Below, one piece after another: positions 24,601 to 36,571 of a stretch of 64,000 bases of DNA. The stretch spans positions 6,882,001 through 6,946,000 of the forward strand of contig NC_088117.1 in NCBI RefSeq assembly GCF_036370855.1, written 5' to 3'. The stretch is from Dromaius novaehollandiae. Taxonomy: Eukaryota; Chordata; Aves; Casuariiformes; Dromaiidae. Positions within the stretch are counted from its first letter, which is position 1; every line of letters begins with the position of its first letter. The notes below the pieces were generated by a model. The model did no database searches. It had not been told where the DNA came from and was given only the letters and a program-made list of their open reading frames with translations. The translations under genes and the position numbers were made by a program.

Positions 24601-26329
24601 TTTTAAGAAATTTCCATTTGATTCAGTGAAAACTGCACTCACTCTTTGTCACAAACTGTATCTCCTAAAATCTCACCCAGCTGGAGACTTGCTGCCGGAC
24701 TGGTTTAGGCAGGATTCAGGCTGGACAGGGAGAAGTGACAACGGGACTTCATTGGGCAGCAGCAGAGAACAAGCATGGAGCTTCTCACGGCAGGGTCACT
24801 AGTGTTGGCCAAAGTTTTTATTAGCTGCAAAAAGAAAGTACAAGAATGGCTCTTTGGTCATTAAAGGACAAGTTGATAACAGCTGGGTTAGAATCAAACC
24901 TCAGTGTCACCAGTAAAACCAGTAAGCTTCCTATTCACCAACTTTTTGGCACTTGGAAAGCCCAGGAAGTAAAGGGAAATCTTCCCCAAACTTAAAGTTG
25001 CTCCATTCAGCCCAAATTTGAGCTCAGCAAAACGCTGGAATGGAACTAAATCTTGCACTGTAACTATTCTGCACCTGTTTTGCTGCTAAATTAAGGACTT
25101 CAGTCTCCAGAGCTATCAATCCAGGACCTCTCACAAGCAGAAAATTCACTTTAAAAATGTATAAAGAGAGAGAAATGCTTCACTGACCCTGGCCGCACAC
25201 GAGCGCAAGACAATGCATATTGTGATGAGCGTGGAAGCATTTCCAGCTGATGCTGAGGTGTGTTGCGACGAAACCACTCCAAAGCGAGGCCAGCCCATTC
25301 GGGCTGCGTGCGCGGTGGGTAAACAAGCCGCTCTTCCCGAGGCCAACAAAATGAATTTTACAGCTCGAACAGTAAGTGGTGTTACATCAAGGGAAAAGAG
25401 TGGTTGCGGAGCCGTGACTCCCAGAGTCTATTTCCAGCTGTGCCACTGATTCATCAGGCAGCTCTGAGTCACTTCGATGTTCCGTTTCTCTGAGTTTCTC
25501 TGATCATTACAAATGTTCTGGTAATTTGGCCCCTCCTTGATTTTTATTGTTGTTGAGTCAACACAAGCACCCAGCGAGACTCTCCTGGAGCTCTCAGCAT
25601 AGATGCTGCTCTGCTGACATGGCATTTGCTGTGAGTTTCTTTATATTTCCAGAAGAGCAGCTAGGCTGAACTGGTTGCTTTTACAAAACTTTGCCTCCAG
25701 ACATATCCTCTTTATGCTTGTGTGGCTCTAAGAGCCTGATCCCTGCTCAGAAACTGCAGGCGCTAATGTAATACCAGCAGAAACATTTCCGAAAAGGTCA
25801 GCGCGCTTTGAGAGTCTGAGTGCCATCTTCAAACTTTTTGAACAGTTCAGTGTTAGGATTGAGTTATCATGAAATTCAAAGGAGCGGGTGAAGCTCATGT
25901 AGATAGACCTCAGCTGTCTTTAAACTAGCAAGCTTAGGCGCCCGCAGCAGGCTACCCAGCACAGCGTGGTTTTCAGCACAGGCTCTAAAAGCCCCCTATA
26001 CCCTTGCAGCAGCTTCACGTTGCCTCTGTCACACTGCTGTCAGTACCAAACAGGCTACCGGTAGCAAGCCGAGAGACGTCGCAAACACGCTGGGATGGGA
26101 GGTTAGCCATGCTATCAAGCACTTCAGGGTCTGGGAGCCAACAAGGCTCCTCAGTCATTTAGGCTCTCTTGAAACGTGCACCTAGGAATACATAATTACC
26201 TGCTCTTGCTCGGATCTGGGTCTGACTTAAGTAGCGTTGTTGGAAGACGCTCTCCACTACCACTTTTAATCTGTTCAAGGTCATCGGAAGCCTGCAGAGA
26301 AGGCATCATTCCGTCATCAAGAGACTTTT
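24601..26329. other. Intergenic, no gene seen
   Basis: Unique sequence, GC-richer around 25.2-25.35 kb with several CpG. No exon or repeat family recognised. Confidence 0.4.
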
Positions 26330-26710
26330 CTGAAACGACATTCGACAGTCTATTCTATCTCAGGCCCCTAGCCTTTAGATATAATTGCTTTATTAAATGT
26401 CACAAATGCTCATTTGACTTAGATGGTGTCTCTTGCTCTCTCTCAAAAAGAGAGAATGTTAATTTAGACACAGAAAATGGCCCATTTGCTGTTGAATTCA
26501 AAGCAAATACCCTGCCTCTGACTCTAAACACAGCCTCTTCTGCTGGAGTGTTTGCAGTGAGGGACATTTAAATGGCCTGAAACAAAGTCATTTTCTTTGT
26601 CATTATTACACTGGAGTTTTCTATCTCTCTGATTAGATTAGAATTGAATCTGGTTGAAAGAAATTGAATTTGTACATTTCCCTAATCATACAATCTTCAA
26701 ACACTGAACT
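26330..26710. promoter_or_regulatory. Candidate conserved non-coding element
   Basis: An AT-rich block with repeated TTAGAT/GATTAG and ATTTAAAT cores and no simple repeats. A 131-codon frame (26,176-26,571) overlaps it, but it lacks any recognisable domain or splice context. Conservation is untested. Confidence 0.25.
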
Positions 26711-28350
26711 TTCTAGTACCAATTAGTCTGTCCTGATCGGAACGAACCTTCAGAGATGTCCCTATTGATGGGAACAAGGAATGAAAAGCTGTTGATGAAA
26801 GTGATGATCGATTGATAAACTGCCACCTGCATAAATACTTTCATGCTCTTCTTTTCAGATGATTGCTTTTGTGGCATCTTCAGAGCTCCTCTGAAGTTGG
26901 TCACTACTGAAAAACACACTGCTCCACTCTACTGCTCTACCCTACTGTGGAGAAAATCCACATCCTTCAGTCTCATGGTCATGCTGGGCACAGACTTGCT
27001 GTGCATAATATCCCTAGCTAGCCCGGGGGTTGAATCTGGGTATTTTCTGCTGGCCAGTCTGGGCAGTAGGAATCTTGCTTAGCATGCTGGGTTTTGTAAA
27101 TCCCTTTTGCAAGCAGCTAACTGTCCCCATGGCTTGTGTACCTCCCAGTGCTTCATCCAGGATTCTCCTGGACTCTTACATTTAAGCACTGCAATACACA
27201 TTTGTTACAACACTTCTTTTCTGGACTTAGACCATGGTTTCCATCTGTCTGTATTTCCAGCCTGAAAAAAAACAATTTTTTGTGCCCCCATGTATGCCAG
27301 TTGTCTGTTTAGGCTGGGAGCTCTTTGCAGTAGGAATGATCTCAAATTTCAGATGTATACAGTGGCTAGCAAAAATACGTCAGCGAAGTTTTGGAAGACA
27401 CAGCCAGCTAAAGATGACAAGGGCAATTCAGTCATGTGTCACCCCACAAGAAACAGTGGTTACACGTGTCCACGTATGTGAACAGTCAGCAACACGCATG
27501 ATAAAAACTATCTTGAAAGGCCTTTACTCGGTCTGTAGCCATCACCAGCTGTGACTGCACAACTGTGGGCGTCCTCCAGAGCAGGAGAAGGGACCGGGGA
27601 GGGCTGATGAAAGGAGCAGAGGGAAAACTGCAAGATTGTTAGAGATTAGGGAGTTATCGATGGGAAGTTAATGGCAAGTATTCAAGGCAAAGGAGATGGT
27701 TTCTGACAGCCAACCAGAGTTAAATGACTGCTGAAGTGACATTAAATTAAGCTGGTTTTGACACAGATACATTTACCTCTATGTAAGCAGAGAATCACCT
27801 CTCTGGGGCAGGGTTTTTTTTCAAGTGAAGAGTGGAGACATTAAGACAGTTTTAGTGACTGCTCAAATGGAATGTGTTTTTATATCGAGAAGGGTTGTTT
27901 CAAGGAAACATCTATCAAAAGGGAAAAGAAAAGAGTTCAGTAAGCAGAAGCACTGTTAGATCAGAACCTGAGAGATGAAGTGCAGGATCATTGTTAGTGG
28001 AAGAGTAGAAATAAAATAGGAGAACTTCAACTTTGAAACATTTGGCTTCATTACTTTTCATTTCATAAACAATCAGAAGTGCCTCAGGTCATCTTCACAC
28101 AGTTCCCCCCCCACACACACACATTTTAAGGATTATTCCACCAGGGCAACCTCAACACTAGCTCACATTTGTGCTGCCTCGTAAACCTCCCTGTAGATGT
28201 GAAGGCTGTATCTCAACTGTGTTTATCACCCTGCATCTTCTGTTTGCAAAACACTCCTGTGACATACTGTGGGAAAATTATTCAAGGGTCTCCTTTACCC
28301 AGCCATGAGATGTAGCCCTGTCTGGTCTGCCTCTTTGGCAGTGTATACAG

Positions 28351-28354
<4 letters not shown>
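26711..28354. other. Intergenic, no gene seen
   Basis: Unique sequence with a short CA/C-rich patch at 28,107-28,123. No coding or repeat-family signal. Confidence 0.4.

Positions 28355-28389
<35 letters not shown>
28355..28389. repeat. Poly-A tract (35 A)
   Basis: Longest homopolymer in the window. It could be a retroposition tail, but the sequence to its left shows no recognisable gene or SINE body and no AATAAA just upstream. Confidence 0.92.
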
Positions 28390-28392
<3 letters not shown>

Positions 28393-29339
28393 GTTCCGAG
28401 TAAAATCAGCAGTTAGAATCAACAGAAAGAGGGAAAGGCATTTCAAGGGGGTGACTCAGCATGAGATATGTCCAAGATAGGAGCACTAAATGGAAATGCC
28501 TCTGTCTCTACAGACTGTAGAGGAGCCTGGATGACTGGCATAGCAGTAGATGGCAAAAATCAGGTGAGATGGGTCCATTCAAAGTGGCTAATGACAGCGT
28601 CCTTTCCAGATGGCTTGCAGCCATGAAAGTCTATGAAATTAGAGTCTGAGTGAGATCAGTGAGAGTGGTGAACACCCTCTAGCTGTACAGCTCATGGAGG
28701 ACAAGCGGCCCTTGGGGCAAAGCAGGGGGGCATGGGCTTCGTAATAACTCAGAGGGCAGAGAAGGAGCCTCTGCTCCTCAAGGAAGTCCCAGCGCAGCCT
28801 TGCACGATGGCTCAGGTCTGCCTGGAGACTGCTAACACAGAACACACCAGAGCATCCAGCAGCTTTCTGCTGGTGAGCCGGGACTCACCATCATGCTGCA
28901 GGATCCTCCTGCAGGTTTTGCACAGAGGATCAAAGTTTCCAGCATCTGCTCTGGTTGATGCAGCAATGCAGTGTTCAGGCACCAAGAGGGAGTTTTGCCC
29001 GGCTTTCTGTGAAATGGCTTCTCATGCTCCATGTCCGTCCTGTCCTTTCTTGGCGGGGACGTGACGGTACCCTCCTAAGGGAAGGTGAGGATAGCCTGTC
29101 CCATGTTGGGCCTCGGTCATGTCTCTGCCTTGAGGCAAATGATCCCCATGAAGAGCACTCAGAGATGACATCCCCTCATAAGAAAATTACTGTGACATTC
29201 ATTTTTACCATCCAACGATGGCTTTTCAGAGGCTCCATCTTGGAAGGTAATGAGTGCCCAGCCATAGCCAGTGGCTAAGGAAGTTATTTTGTGCCATCTG
29301 TTGGCAGTAGTTATTTCATCTTTAACTGTGCATTCACAT
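28390..29339. other. Intergenic, no gene seen
   Basis: Mixed sequence with overlapping chance frames on both strands (28.7-29.3 kb). A CTCF-like core is present at 29,293-29,304. Confidence 0.4.
29293..29304 (-). promoter_or_regulatory. CTCF-like core
   Basis: On the minus strand CCAACAGATGGC matches the CTCF core CCASYAGRKGGC at 11 of 12 positions. Flanks were not scored. Confidence 0.2.
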
Positions 29340-29900
29340 CCCTGTGTCTGATAACAATGGCTGCTGTGGAAATATGCAGAGTTTCTTGAATAATAAATGG
29401 TCCCTTAACAACCCTCTGCTCAGTTTTAGAAACCAGAAACCCCCTGATCTACTGTTGTCAGCTTTCGAAAATCTGGTACCTACCAACACGTTCAACATCC
29501 TCCTGAATAATGATAATTCATCTGTGTTCACTTCACTAAACTATCATATTTTATGGAAGGAGTTAATTAAATGGTGATTTGCACTTCCGCTGAACATTAA
29601 ACATTTAATGCAGATGCTCCAGTCATTGCCTGAGCTCTAAACTGGGAAATGGCTTCAAAACTTCATATTTCCTTAAAAAGTTTAATGATGCTAGATCAGG
29701 CTATTTGCATACGTACATATACAGGCATATTTTATACCAGCGTTTATTGCAAACAAAACCAGCTTTCTTCTTACCATGTCTTCCAGAATATAAGGCGGGA
29801 CCTACAGATTGCAGCTGAAGGGTTCTCTCTGGATGATTTGCCCCAGCCGCCATTAAATTAATGGGCTCATTAATGAGAGATTTTCTAGGAAGGCATTAGA
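29340..29900. promoter_or_regulatory. Candidate conserved non-coding element
   Basis: AT-rich, repeat-free block with AGTTAATTAAAT, CATTAAATTAATGG and CATTAATGAG homeodomain-type sites, plus a TTTGCATACG octamer-like site. Short frames only. Confidence 0.3.
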
Positions 29901-31270
29901 AAGGAACAGTTATCTACAGCAGGTCGCCTCTCCTACAATTCAGAAGAAATTAATTGGTAATAAATTAAGAATTCTAAAAATTAATTCTTGTACAGCAGGA
30001 GTGGGGCTTATATACATTGCCTTTAGCAGAAGTGTCACACAGTAAATCCTTTCACAAAGTAAATAATTGTTGGGGTGGGGGAGGAAGAAGAAATTCATAT
30101 TAATGTGCATTGGAGGGGATGCCACAGAGGTGAAATGTAAGGCAGCCTTTGGAGGGTGTGCAGTGAATGTTCTTTCTTTCTGAAATATGAATCTTTGTAG
30201 GAGGTAGTAACATAAAACACGAGATACTGCTGGGTGTCTTCCATCCTTCATGCTCTGGGTGGCCCTGATAAATTACGCTGCTCTTGTCCAAATGGTCCTG
30301 TCTGCGTAACAGGTCACACTGAGGGTCAGGATTTTGCTTGCTAAGCAAATGGATGACAGTCAAACCTTATCTGGGTTTGTTTATGCAGGACTGCAATCGT
30401 TGTTTTTCTTCCCTATCCCCCCCTCCAAAAAAAACAAAAAAAACCCAAAAAACTCCACATGCATAACCTTATAAATGCTTCAATTTTGGAATGGAATGAA
30501 TGGAAGTGGAATTGTTTTTCTAATTTTCTTTTTCATTCTTGCAGTTTCTTGTGAGGAAGAGGTGGGGAGGGATTGGCGATTTCAGTTTGTCTTCAAAGAC
30601 AAATACGTTTCATTTTCTCCATTCACCATAATCATTTTAAAAAGTAAAAGGTAAAATTTTGCTTTAAGTTGTTCCATTTATACTACTGGAGCTTGTAATT
30701 GCCAAATTGCTTGGGTGTTTCCTGCCCAAATTTGCCCAACCTCAGTTTGAAATATAAGAAGCTCTGATTTATCATTCTACCCCAGGATTTTCAGATCTAA
30801 ACCTCCTTCAGCTACTGCACAATAATCTCTCTCTCTCTCTCAAAAAAAAACAAAAAGCTTAAATCAGTTATTGTTGCATATAATAAATGCACTTAGAGTA
30901 CCAGCTATGCTTTAATGTACATTAATTTTAGATTTGCTGGCCCTTTTCCAACTAAGCCTGTCTAGAATTTTTTCAGACTATGAAAAATTATTCACAGATA
31001 TGCCATGCATTAACTTAGTAAATGAATATAGGTTTGAATTCAATTTGTTTTAGCAAACTACTGTTATAAAGAGTCTAGTGTAGCATGAATTATTATCCAG
31101 ATTTATGCTTAGCATCTGACAAAACACTACGCTACTTTTTCAAGTATCCGCTAATTCCGAATGGAGGCGGAACCGTGCCATTCCTGGGTGGCAGTTCTCA
31201 ATGCCAGCTTCGTACTTCATCACATTTTTAACTCAGTGCTGTTCCTGCCACTGATATCTCCCACTTCCAG
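29901..31270. other. Intergenic, no gene seen
   Basis: AT-rich with a C/A-rich patch at 30,415-30,450 and a (CT)n patch at 30,828-30,840. No coding signal. The right end is the pyrimidine tract of an exon-like segment. Confidence 0.4.
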
Positions 31271-31335
31271 GTGCTTCAGCACAGGCAGGATTTATTCAGA
31301 GACTGATCGGTACTGGCTAGTTGGTTTGGATGGAG
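31271..31335 (+). ncRNA. Exon-like segment (possible lncRNA exon)
   Basis: A 65-nt segment lies between a strong acceptor (GATATCTCCCACTTCCAG) and a strong donor (GAG followed by GTAAGT). One frame is open (CFSTGRIYSETDRYWLVGLD) but the peptide is not recognised. Three similar segments on the same strand lie at 35.4, 35.5 and 36.5 kb. Such pairs also arise by chance in 64 kb. Confidence 0.25.
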
Positions 31336-33093
31336 GTAAGTGACTTCCAGTGTCCAGTGTACTCATGGGCAAATTTTCCTCCACTCCTCCCCTTCCCACA
31401 CCAGTGTCAGGGCAAAGGGCCTGATCCCAGGTGATGCCGAGCACACAGAAATCTCTGTAAAGGCACAGCATTTCTCCAAATAAAACGCTCCGCGGCTTTT
31501 CAGCTGGGGGAATTGGCCAGCTCCGGCTCTGGGATGGCGTACAGGTATTGTGTCAGACTGGACCACGACAGCGGACTACCTCGAACGACACAGGGAGGAG
31601 CAAGGGAAGAGATGGATACTCCCCGGCCTTCAGGGAGGGTAGGAGAGAGCGATACAACAGCTTCCTCATTTCCAGGGAAGTTATTCAGTGCTAAAAATTA
31701 TTGTGTCTTACCAGACCCTTCCTCCACAACAGGCAACAAAAGGAAAATGCCTGAGGAGGAAGATGGCCCCTTCTCAGCTGGGGGCATGCTGCTGCCCCGT
31801 CGCCTCACAGTGAGACCCAGCAGTCTGGGACCATCCTAAATCCAGGCAGGCTTAGCTGAACTTTGCTTCGAAAGTAGAGTTTTATCCTGTTATATGCGCA
31901 TCTGCCTGGTAAAATCTATGCCTGAATGTGAGTTTTAAGCTCTCCCAAATTAGGACTGGGTGTGTCAGATGCAGGGATGGGGACAGGGTTGCCATCCATA
32001 CCCAGCTTTGGAAGGAGTGACGAGGCTCTTAGACACATCTTTGCCACATGAAGAGCAAGCATGTGACATGAGATGCCAGAAGGATTTTGTAAAATGATGA
32101 CTAAGGTCCATATCCCATTCCAGAGTTCAAGCTGTACGAGCAAAACTGGTTTACTATCCTACCTGTCCTGGCACTTAGGTAGTAGAAGACAGGCTTCACG
32201 GTTAACAGCTTCAATCCCTGTTTGTGACCCATGAAGAGGACAGAAGTAGCCTTACAATAAAGTTGTACTCAGGCCCTATACATGAGCCCATACCTTCATC
32301 TCCAGAGATAAGCCAGACAGCAGCGTAACACAACTCATGCACCATTCGCACCATTAAACTGCTCCTACAGTGGGCCTGACATCTGATTAAACATTCGCCA
32401 GGCTCAGCTCCAGCCTGGCTCTGGAAAGAAGCCACCAGCACATCACCCCAGCACTGCAAGATTTACAAGGAGCAGATGAAGTCTAGTCCTACAATAGTTC
32501 ATTATAATTAACAAAGCTGGAATTGCACTGGGCTTTGAGCTGTATATCAATGCTAAATATCTCATTACCAGTGTAAAATATTTATGTCTCATGGTCTTTA
32601 TCACAAATGCAGGCTCGCAGTTAGTGTGGCCTGGTCCAGAAGATGAATTCCAAGGAGAAAATGAACTGCTTGGATTAAAAGGCTGGCAGCCCCACAGGAT
32701 AAAATTCCTTACTGCACGTGACCTCAGTGATGGAGTCAGAAAAGACAGCAATGAATGCACAGCCTGGGGCTGCAGAGTTATGGCCCACGTAGGAGAGCAA
32801 TCTCCACTTTTCCCCTTTGCTGTCTCCTAAGGGCCAGATCAATCCCGGGACTGGCACAGTTGACGGCAGTTTGTGTTTTTACTTTAGCGAGGGCTGACAA
32901 GCGCTCCTGGGTGCAGCTCAGGCTGCGGCAGCAGTGGCTCGTGCACATGCGTCTGGGAGTCTGAAGACTTTGTCGCAGCACAGCCTGCTCTGCCTCCCAC
33001 AGCCGCAGCACGGTTCAGGGGACTTCCAGGTAGTGGAGAAATGGGGCTGGGAAATGGGACCGAATCACTTTTTCCCCAGCTAGAGAGAACTGC
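31336..33093. other. Intergenic, no gene seen
   Basis: Unique sequence with overlapping chance frames on both strands, especially 32.4-33.1 kb. No repeat family recognised. Confidence 0.4.
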
Positions 33094-33113
33094 GGGGGGG
33101 GGGGGGGGGGGGG
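33094..33113. repeat. Poly-G tract (20 G)
   Basis: An uninterrupted run of G on the plus strand; such a run can form G-quadruplexes and often breaks assemblies. Confidence 0.92.
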
Positions 33114-34316
33114 TTGCTGCAGCGGGGAGTTTCAGTCTTTTCCCTTTGGTTCTCCATTCGTTTCTCCGCTGGGAAGGATGCATCTTTGAGAGCACGGCTT
33201 TTGCTGGTCACATCAGCACCCCACGTTCTCATCTCAGACTAGAGCAAGACTTTAGAAGCACTGCTGCCATATGTAAGGGAGAGAGAAAAGCTAACTTTTG
33301 TTATTCTTTTTAATCTATTCATCAGGGAGCCAGGGTCAAGTCCTGGGCAAAGGCTCTAACACATTTGTGTTGGCTCAGCTGTGCTTCACTGAGGACTTTT
33401 AAATAATTTTGGGGTGTCAGTACTCACTGGGGACTTGGAGGAGCTGCTTCTCTCCCTGCTGCAGGCTGTCTGTGATCTTAGCAAGTGTCTTCGCCTTGAC
33501 TCAGCACCCCTCCTGCGAATGGAGGCTAATGAACCTCCTTTTCCCTCCCTGCAGCCTGGCCATCGGCTGAGCAGGTACTGCCTTGTGCTCTGCATATGTT
33601 CAGCAAAAAGAGCAGGCGAGCCCTGATCTCCACCGGGACCTCTGCGCTCCGCCGTAGTATGAATAACAATTTTCCTCTCTACTGCCTGTTACTCTAAATT
33701 TTTAACAGCCTGCGTCTGGGAAGCTCGAGCACGAAGGCTGAGCCACTCCAGAGACCCAGTGCCAGTGTAGTCTGCAGCAGGGAGCCCCTGTCCCTCCCCT
33801 CGCCCATCCACCCGGCAGGCAGAGCCAGGGTTGGTTTCACGCTGTCCCTGGTCCCCTCGAGCCTGCAGGTCCCTGGGCACCTTGCAAACTTCGTGGCTGA
33901 GCCGGTGGCCTCACGGGACACTAAGTGAGCTCCACGCGCTGTCTGGGAAGCTGCCAAGGAGCAGGATCAGCAGAAACTCCAGACTCGTGTAGCCATATTG
34001 ACATCTGCTAGTGGGCACAACGGCGGCATGAGCCAAGGTGGCACCTGCCGACACGGAGGATGGAAGAGACCAGCCGAAGGGACCTAACGCCGCTATGACG
34101 TCCTGAGAAGGAGGAGGGCAGGGCGAATGGATGGCTTTGCCCAGACAAGCTTCCAAAAGTAAGTCGCTACACTGTTCACCTCAGCTGCATTTTCATTTGC
34201 AAAAGCCAGTAGAGCTGTTGCCAATGTACTCCTGAAAATGGGGCAGTTATTTAAATTCCAATTAGCAGGTGAACGGTTTTTGATAGAGGGAAGCAGGGAG
34301 CATGGAGGAACGTTTT
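33114..34316. other. Intergenic, no gene seen
   Basis: Mixed, partly GC-rich sequence (33.4-34.1 kb) with overlapping frames on both strands. No exon is supported. Confidence 0.4.
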
Positions 34317-34358
34317 GTATACTTATGACGTTTATTTGTATACTTATGACATTTATTT
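34317..34358. repeat. 21-bp tandem duplication
   Basis: GTATACTTATGACGTTTATTT (34,317-34,337) is repeated at 34,338-34,358 with a single change (TGACG to TGACA). A recent local duplication. Confidence 0.9.
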
Positions 34359-34747
34359 GGGAGATTAGCACCTCCTAGTAAATAGGTATTAACTAAAATC
34401 TCTCTGAATTATGCTCCTAATTACTATTTCATTTACAGCGGTGTTGTATTTATTACAATAAGCTTCTTGTGTATTTACTGTATTATATACTGGAGTGAGA
34501 CTCAGGATGCTGAATGTATGTGCTAAATACAAAGGCTAATAAGTATTACAATAAGTATAACTGCAAAACCCTTGATAGGAATCAAGTCATTTTATTCAAA
34601 CCTTGGAACTTTTCTCCTGCATTAAATACAAGAAATATTTTAGGCACTCACTTGCAGTCCCATCTTTTCATGGGCTGCTCAGTCCCCTTGGCTTATTATT
34701 TCTTTCTCTCATTTTCTAGCCTCTTGCACCAAATGCCAATCCTAACA

Positions 34748-34768
34748 TTTTTTTTTTTTTTTTTTTTT
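34748..34768. repeat. Poly-T tract (21 T)
   Basis: Uninterrupted run of T, with no retroposon body recognised beside it. Confidence 0.9.
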
Positions 34769-35384
34769 GACCATTAATCTTTCTCTGTTGGAGGTACGGT
34801 TAGAAGTTAGATTGCCCCGTGCTTCTGCTGCAAGTCCTGGAGGACAGCTTTGCCGCTCTTATGTGAGGTGGAGATTTCCTTCCATTGTCTGCCGGCTCAC
34901 GTAGGCTGTATTAACCCACGGTTCTGGTTTTGGTCACTGGTTTTATGGTGGTGAAATCCTCCAAAGGGGCCTGAGATACAGCTCTGCTTGGAGGTCTAGC
35001 TCTAAGCAGCCCGTTCCACATTTCGTGCTACAACACCTTCCCCCGTTACACCAAGCTCACGGAACACAGACAGCTATGGATTGTAGTCAGATGCTTGTGC
35101 TTTTACTGTTTCTCATAAACATATAAAGCTTGTCTTGAGAAGACTAACAAAGGAAAGCAGACTGAAGCCAGGACACGTCTCCTCAACAGGTGATAGAAAT
35201 GTTAATCAGGAGGATGTAACTAATTTCCCATAATCCTGGGTGAAGTACTTGGAGGCAATTAGGAAGCAAAGGGCAAACTACTTAAAGGAGGAGGTGAGAG
35301 CAACTCCTTTTCTTCTGAGAGAGGGGCTGCTCGAGTGCTCCTGGTGTCCTAGTTTTTCTCTAGGCATTTCTCTCCAGTCTCCAG

Positions 35385-35434
35385 CTTTTGCTGTTGGCCT
35401 GCAGCATGGACCTGGCCTTAGCTCATGAAAACAG
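35385..35434 (+). ncRNA. Exon-like segment (possible lncRNA exon)
   Basis: The segment is preceded by TTTCTCTCCAGTCTCCAG, where the exon could also start at 35,378. It ends AAAACAG followed by the strong donor GTAAGT. A good acceptor follows only 35 nt later, too short for a normal intron, so this segment and the one at 35,470 would be alternatives. Confidence 0.22.
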
Positions 35435-35469
35435 GTAAGTTATGTCATTGTTCTCTGCTTCCTCCTCAG

Positions 35470-35655
35470 AAAACTGAAGGTGTCAATGCCCCCTCAACTG
35501 GCAAAACTCTGCAAGAGATACTGATAAACCAAATAAAATATTTGAGAGCTCTTACTAAAACAATTTCTGCTGAATATTCAGTCCCTCTTCTTCCTTTTTC
35601 TCCCAAGTTCTTCTCATTTCTGCTCTAATACAAAATAAAATTTTGTTGTGTTTGT
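35470..35655 (+). ncRNA. Terminal-exon-like segment with poly(A) signal
   Basis: An excellent acceptor (TTCTCTGCTTCCTCCTCAG) is followed by about 165 nt, then AATAAA at 35,634-35,639 and an immediate T/GT-rich stretch (TTTTGTTGTGTTTGTATG), the arrangement of a true cleavage site. An earlier AATAAA lies at 35,532. There is no recognisable protein. The 3' end coordinate is an estimate of the cleavage point. Confidence 0.3.
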
Positions 35656-36507
35656 ATGTTCTGCCCTATGTTGGCTACGCTCTCTCTGGGTCAGGTCGTG
35701 TGCCTGATCCTTGTTTGCAAAGTGCCAACTAAGCTCGAGGTGCTATAGCAGTGCTTTGCGATAATCATAATTCTCTGTGCCATTGACTCATGTTCTTATG
35801 GTGCATCTTTTAAGTTTCCATCGCGGTCCCTGCCAAGTTCTCTGCGCTGCAGGAATTGTGGCACCTTTGATATAGAGCAGCGGCTAGGAGCTGTGTGCAG
35901 CCGCAGGGATACCTGTAACCCTCTGTCCTGAAAGTGGCCCTGCTATATGCAGAGAAAGTGGACTGAGGACTCATTTCATTCCCCCCAGGAATGGATAGAG
36001 TAGCACGGGCTGGTTTCTGCTTGATCTCATAAAAGAGCTGTAAATGCATGCAACTACTCCAGGGATCCCAGTTAGAGCTTGTTTTGGTCCGAGTCCCCCT
36101 TTTAGGCTCTGAGCTAACAGGTTGCTGTGCGTTTACCTGAACTGTCTTCTAACCTACTTAAAAATAACCCAATGAAAGCAGAGCTTCAAATTTTACACTG
36201 AAAATACCATCACTGTGTTTTAAATTTCCCCTTGTATAGAGCTTTTTGTTTTGTCTTGTTTTTTTTTCCAATGCAAAGAGCTTTCAGAGTTGTCTAAGTG
36301 GAAATGAAAGTTTGAGTTTAATCCCGTTGGATTTAAGCACTTTTATTAACTATCACTTCTGGTTTGGATCCAAATTTCATCCTTGTTATTGTGCTCCACA
36401 TTCTGCACCTGAGACCTCAGCATTATAGTGGACCAAAAATTCCCAGCCCATGGGGTTTTCTATTGAATATCACACTTTTGACATCTGGGACTCTCTCACC
36501 TCAACAG

Positions 36508-36571
36508 GTTTGCAGGTATGAAGAGAGTTTTACTGGCTGATATTTCAGAAAAGAAGAAAATCTGCAAAACG
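36508..36571 (+). ncRNA. Exon-like segment (possible lncRNA or small coding exon)
   Basis: A 64-nt segment lies between acceptor CTCTCTCACCTCAACAG and donor GTGAGT. One frame is fully open (FAGMKRVLLADISEKKKICK), not recognised. Same strand as the other exon-like pieces at 31.3-35.6 kb. Confidence 0.25.

Noticed and set aside
26176-26571. 131-codon plus-strand open frame
   Set aside because: Overlaps an AT-rich candidate enhancer, with no domain; a chance open frame is more likely.
28355-28389. Poly-A tract as the tail of a processed pseudogene
   Set aside because: No gene-like body or AATAAA immediately upstream and no target-site duplication seen.
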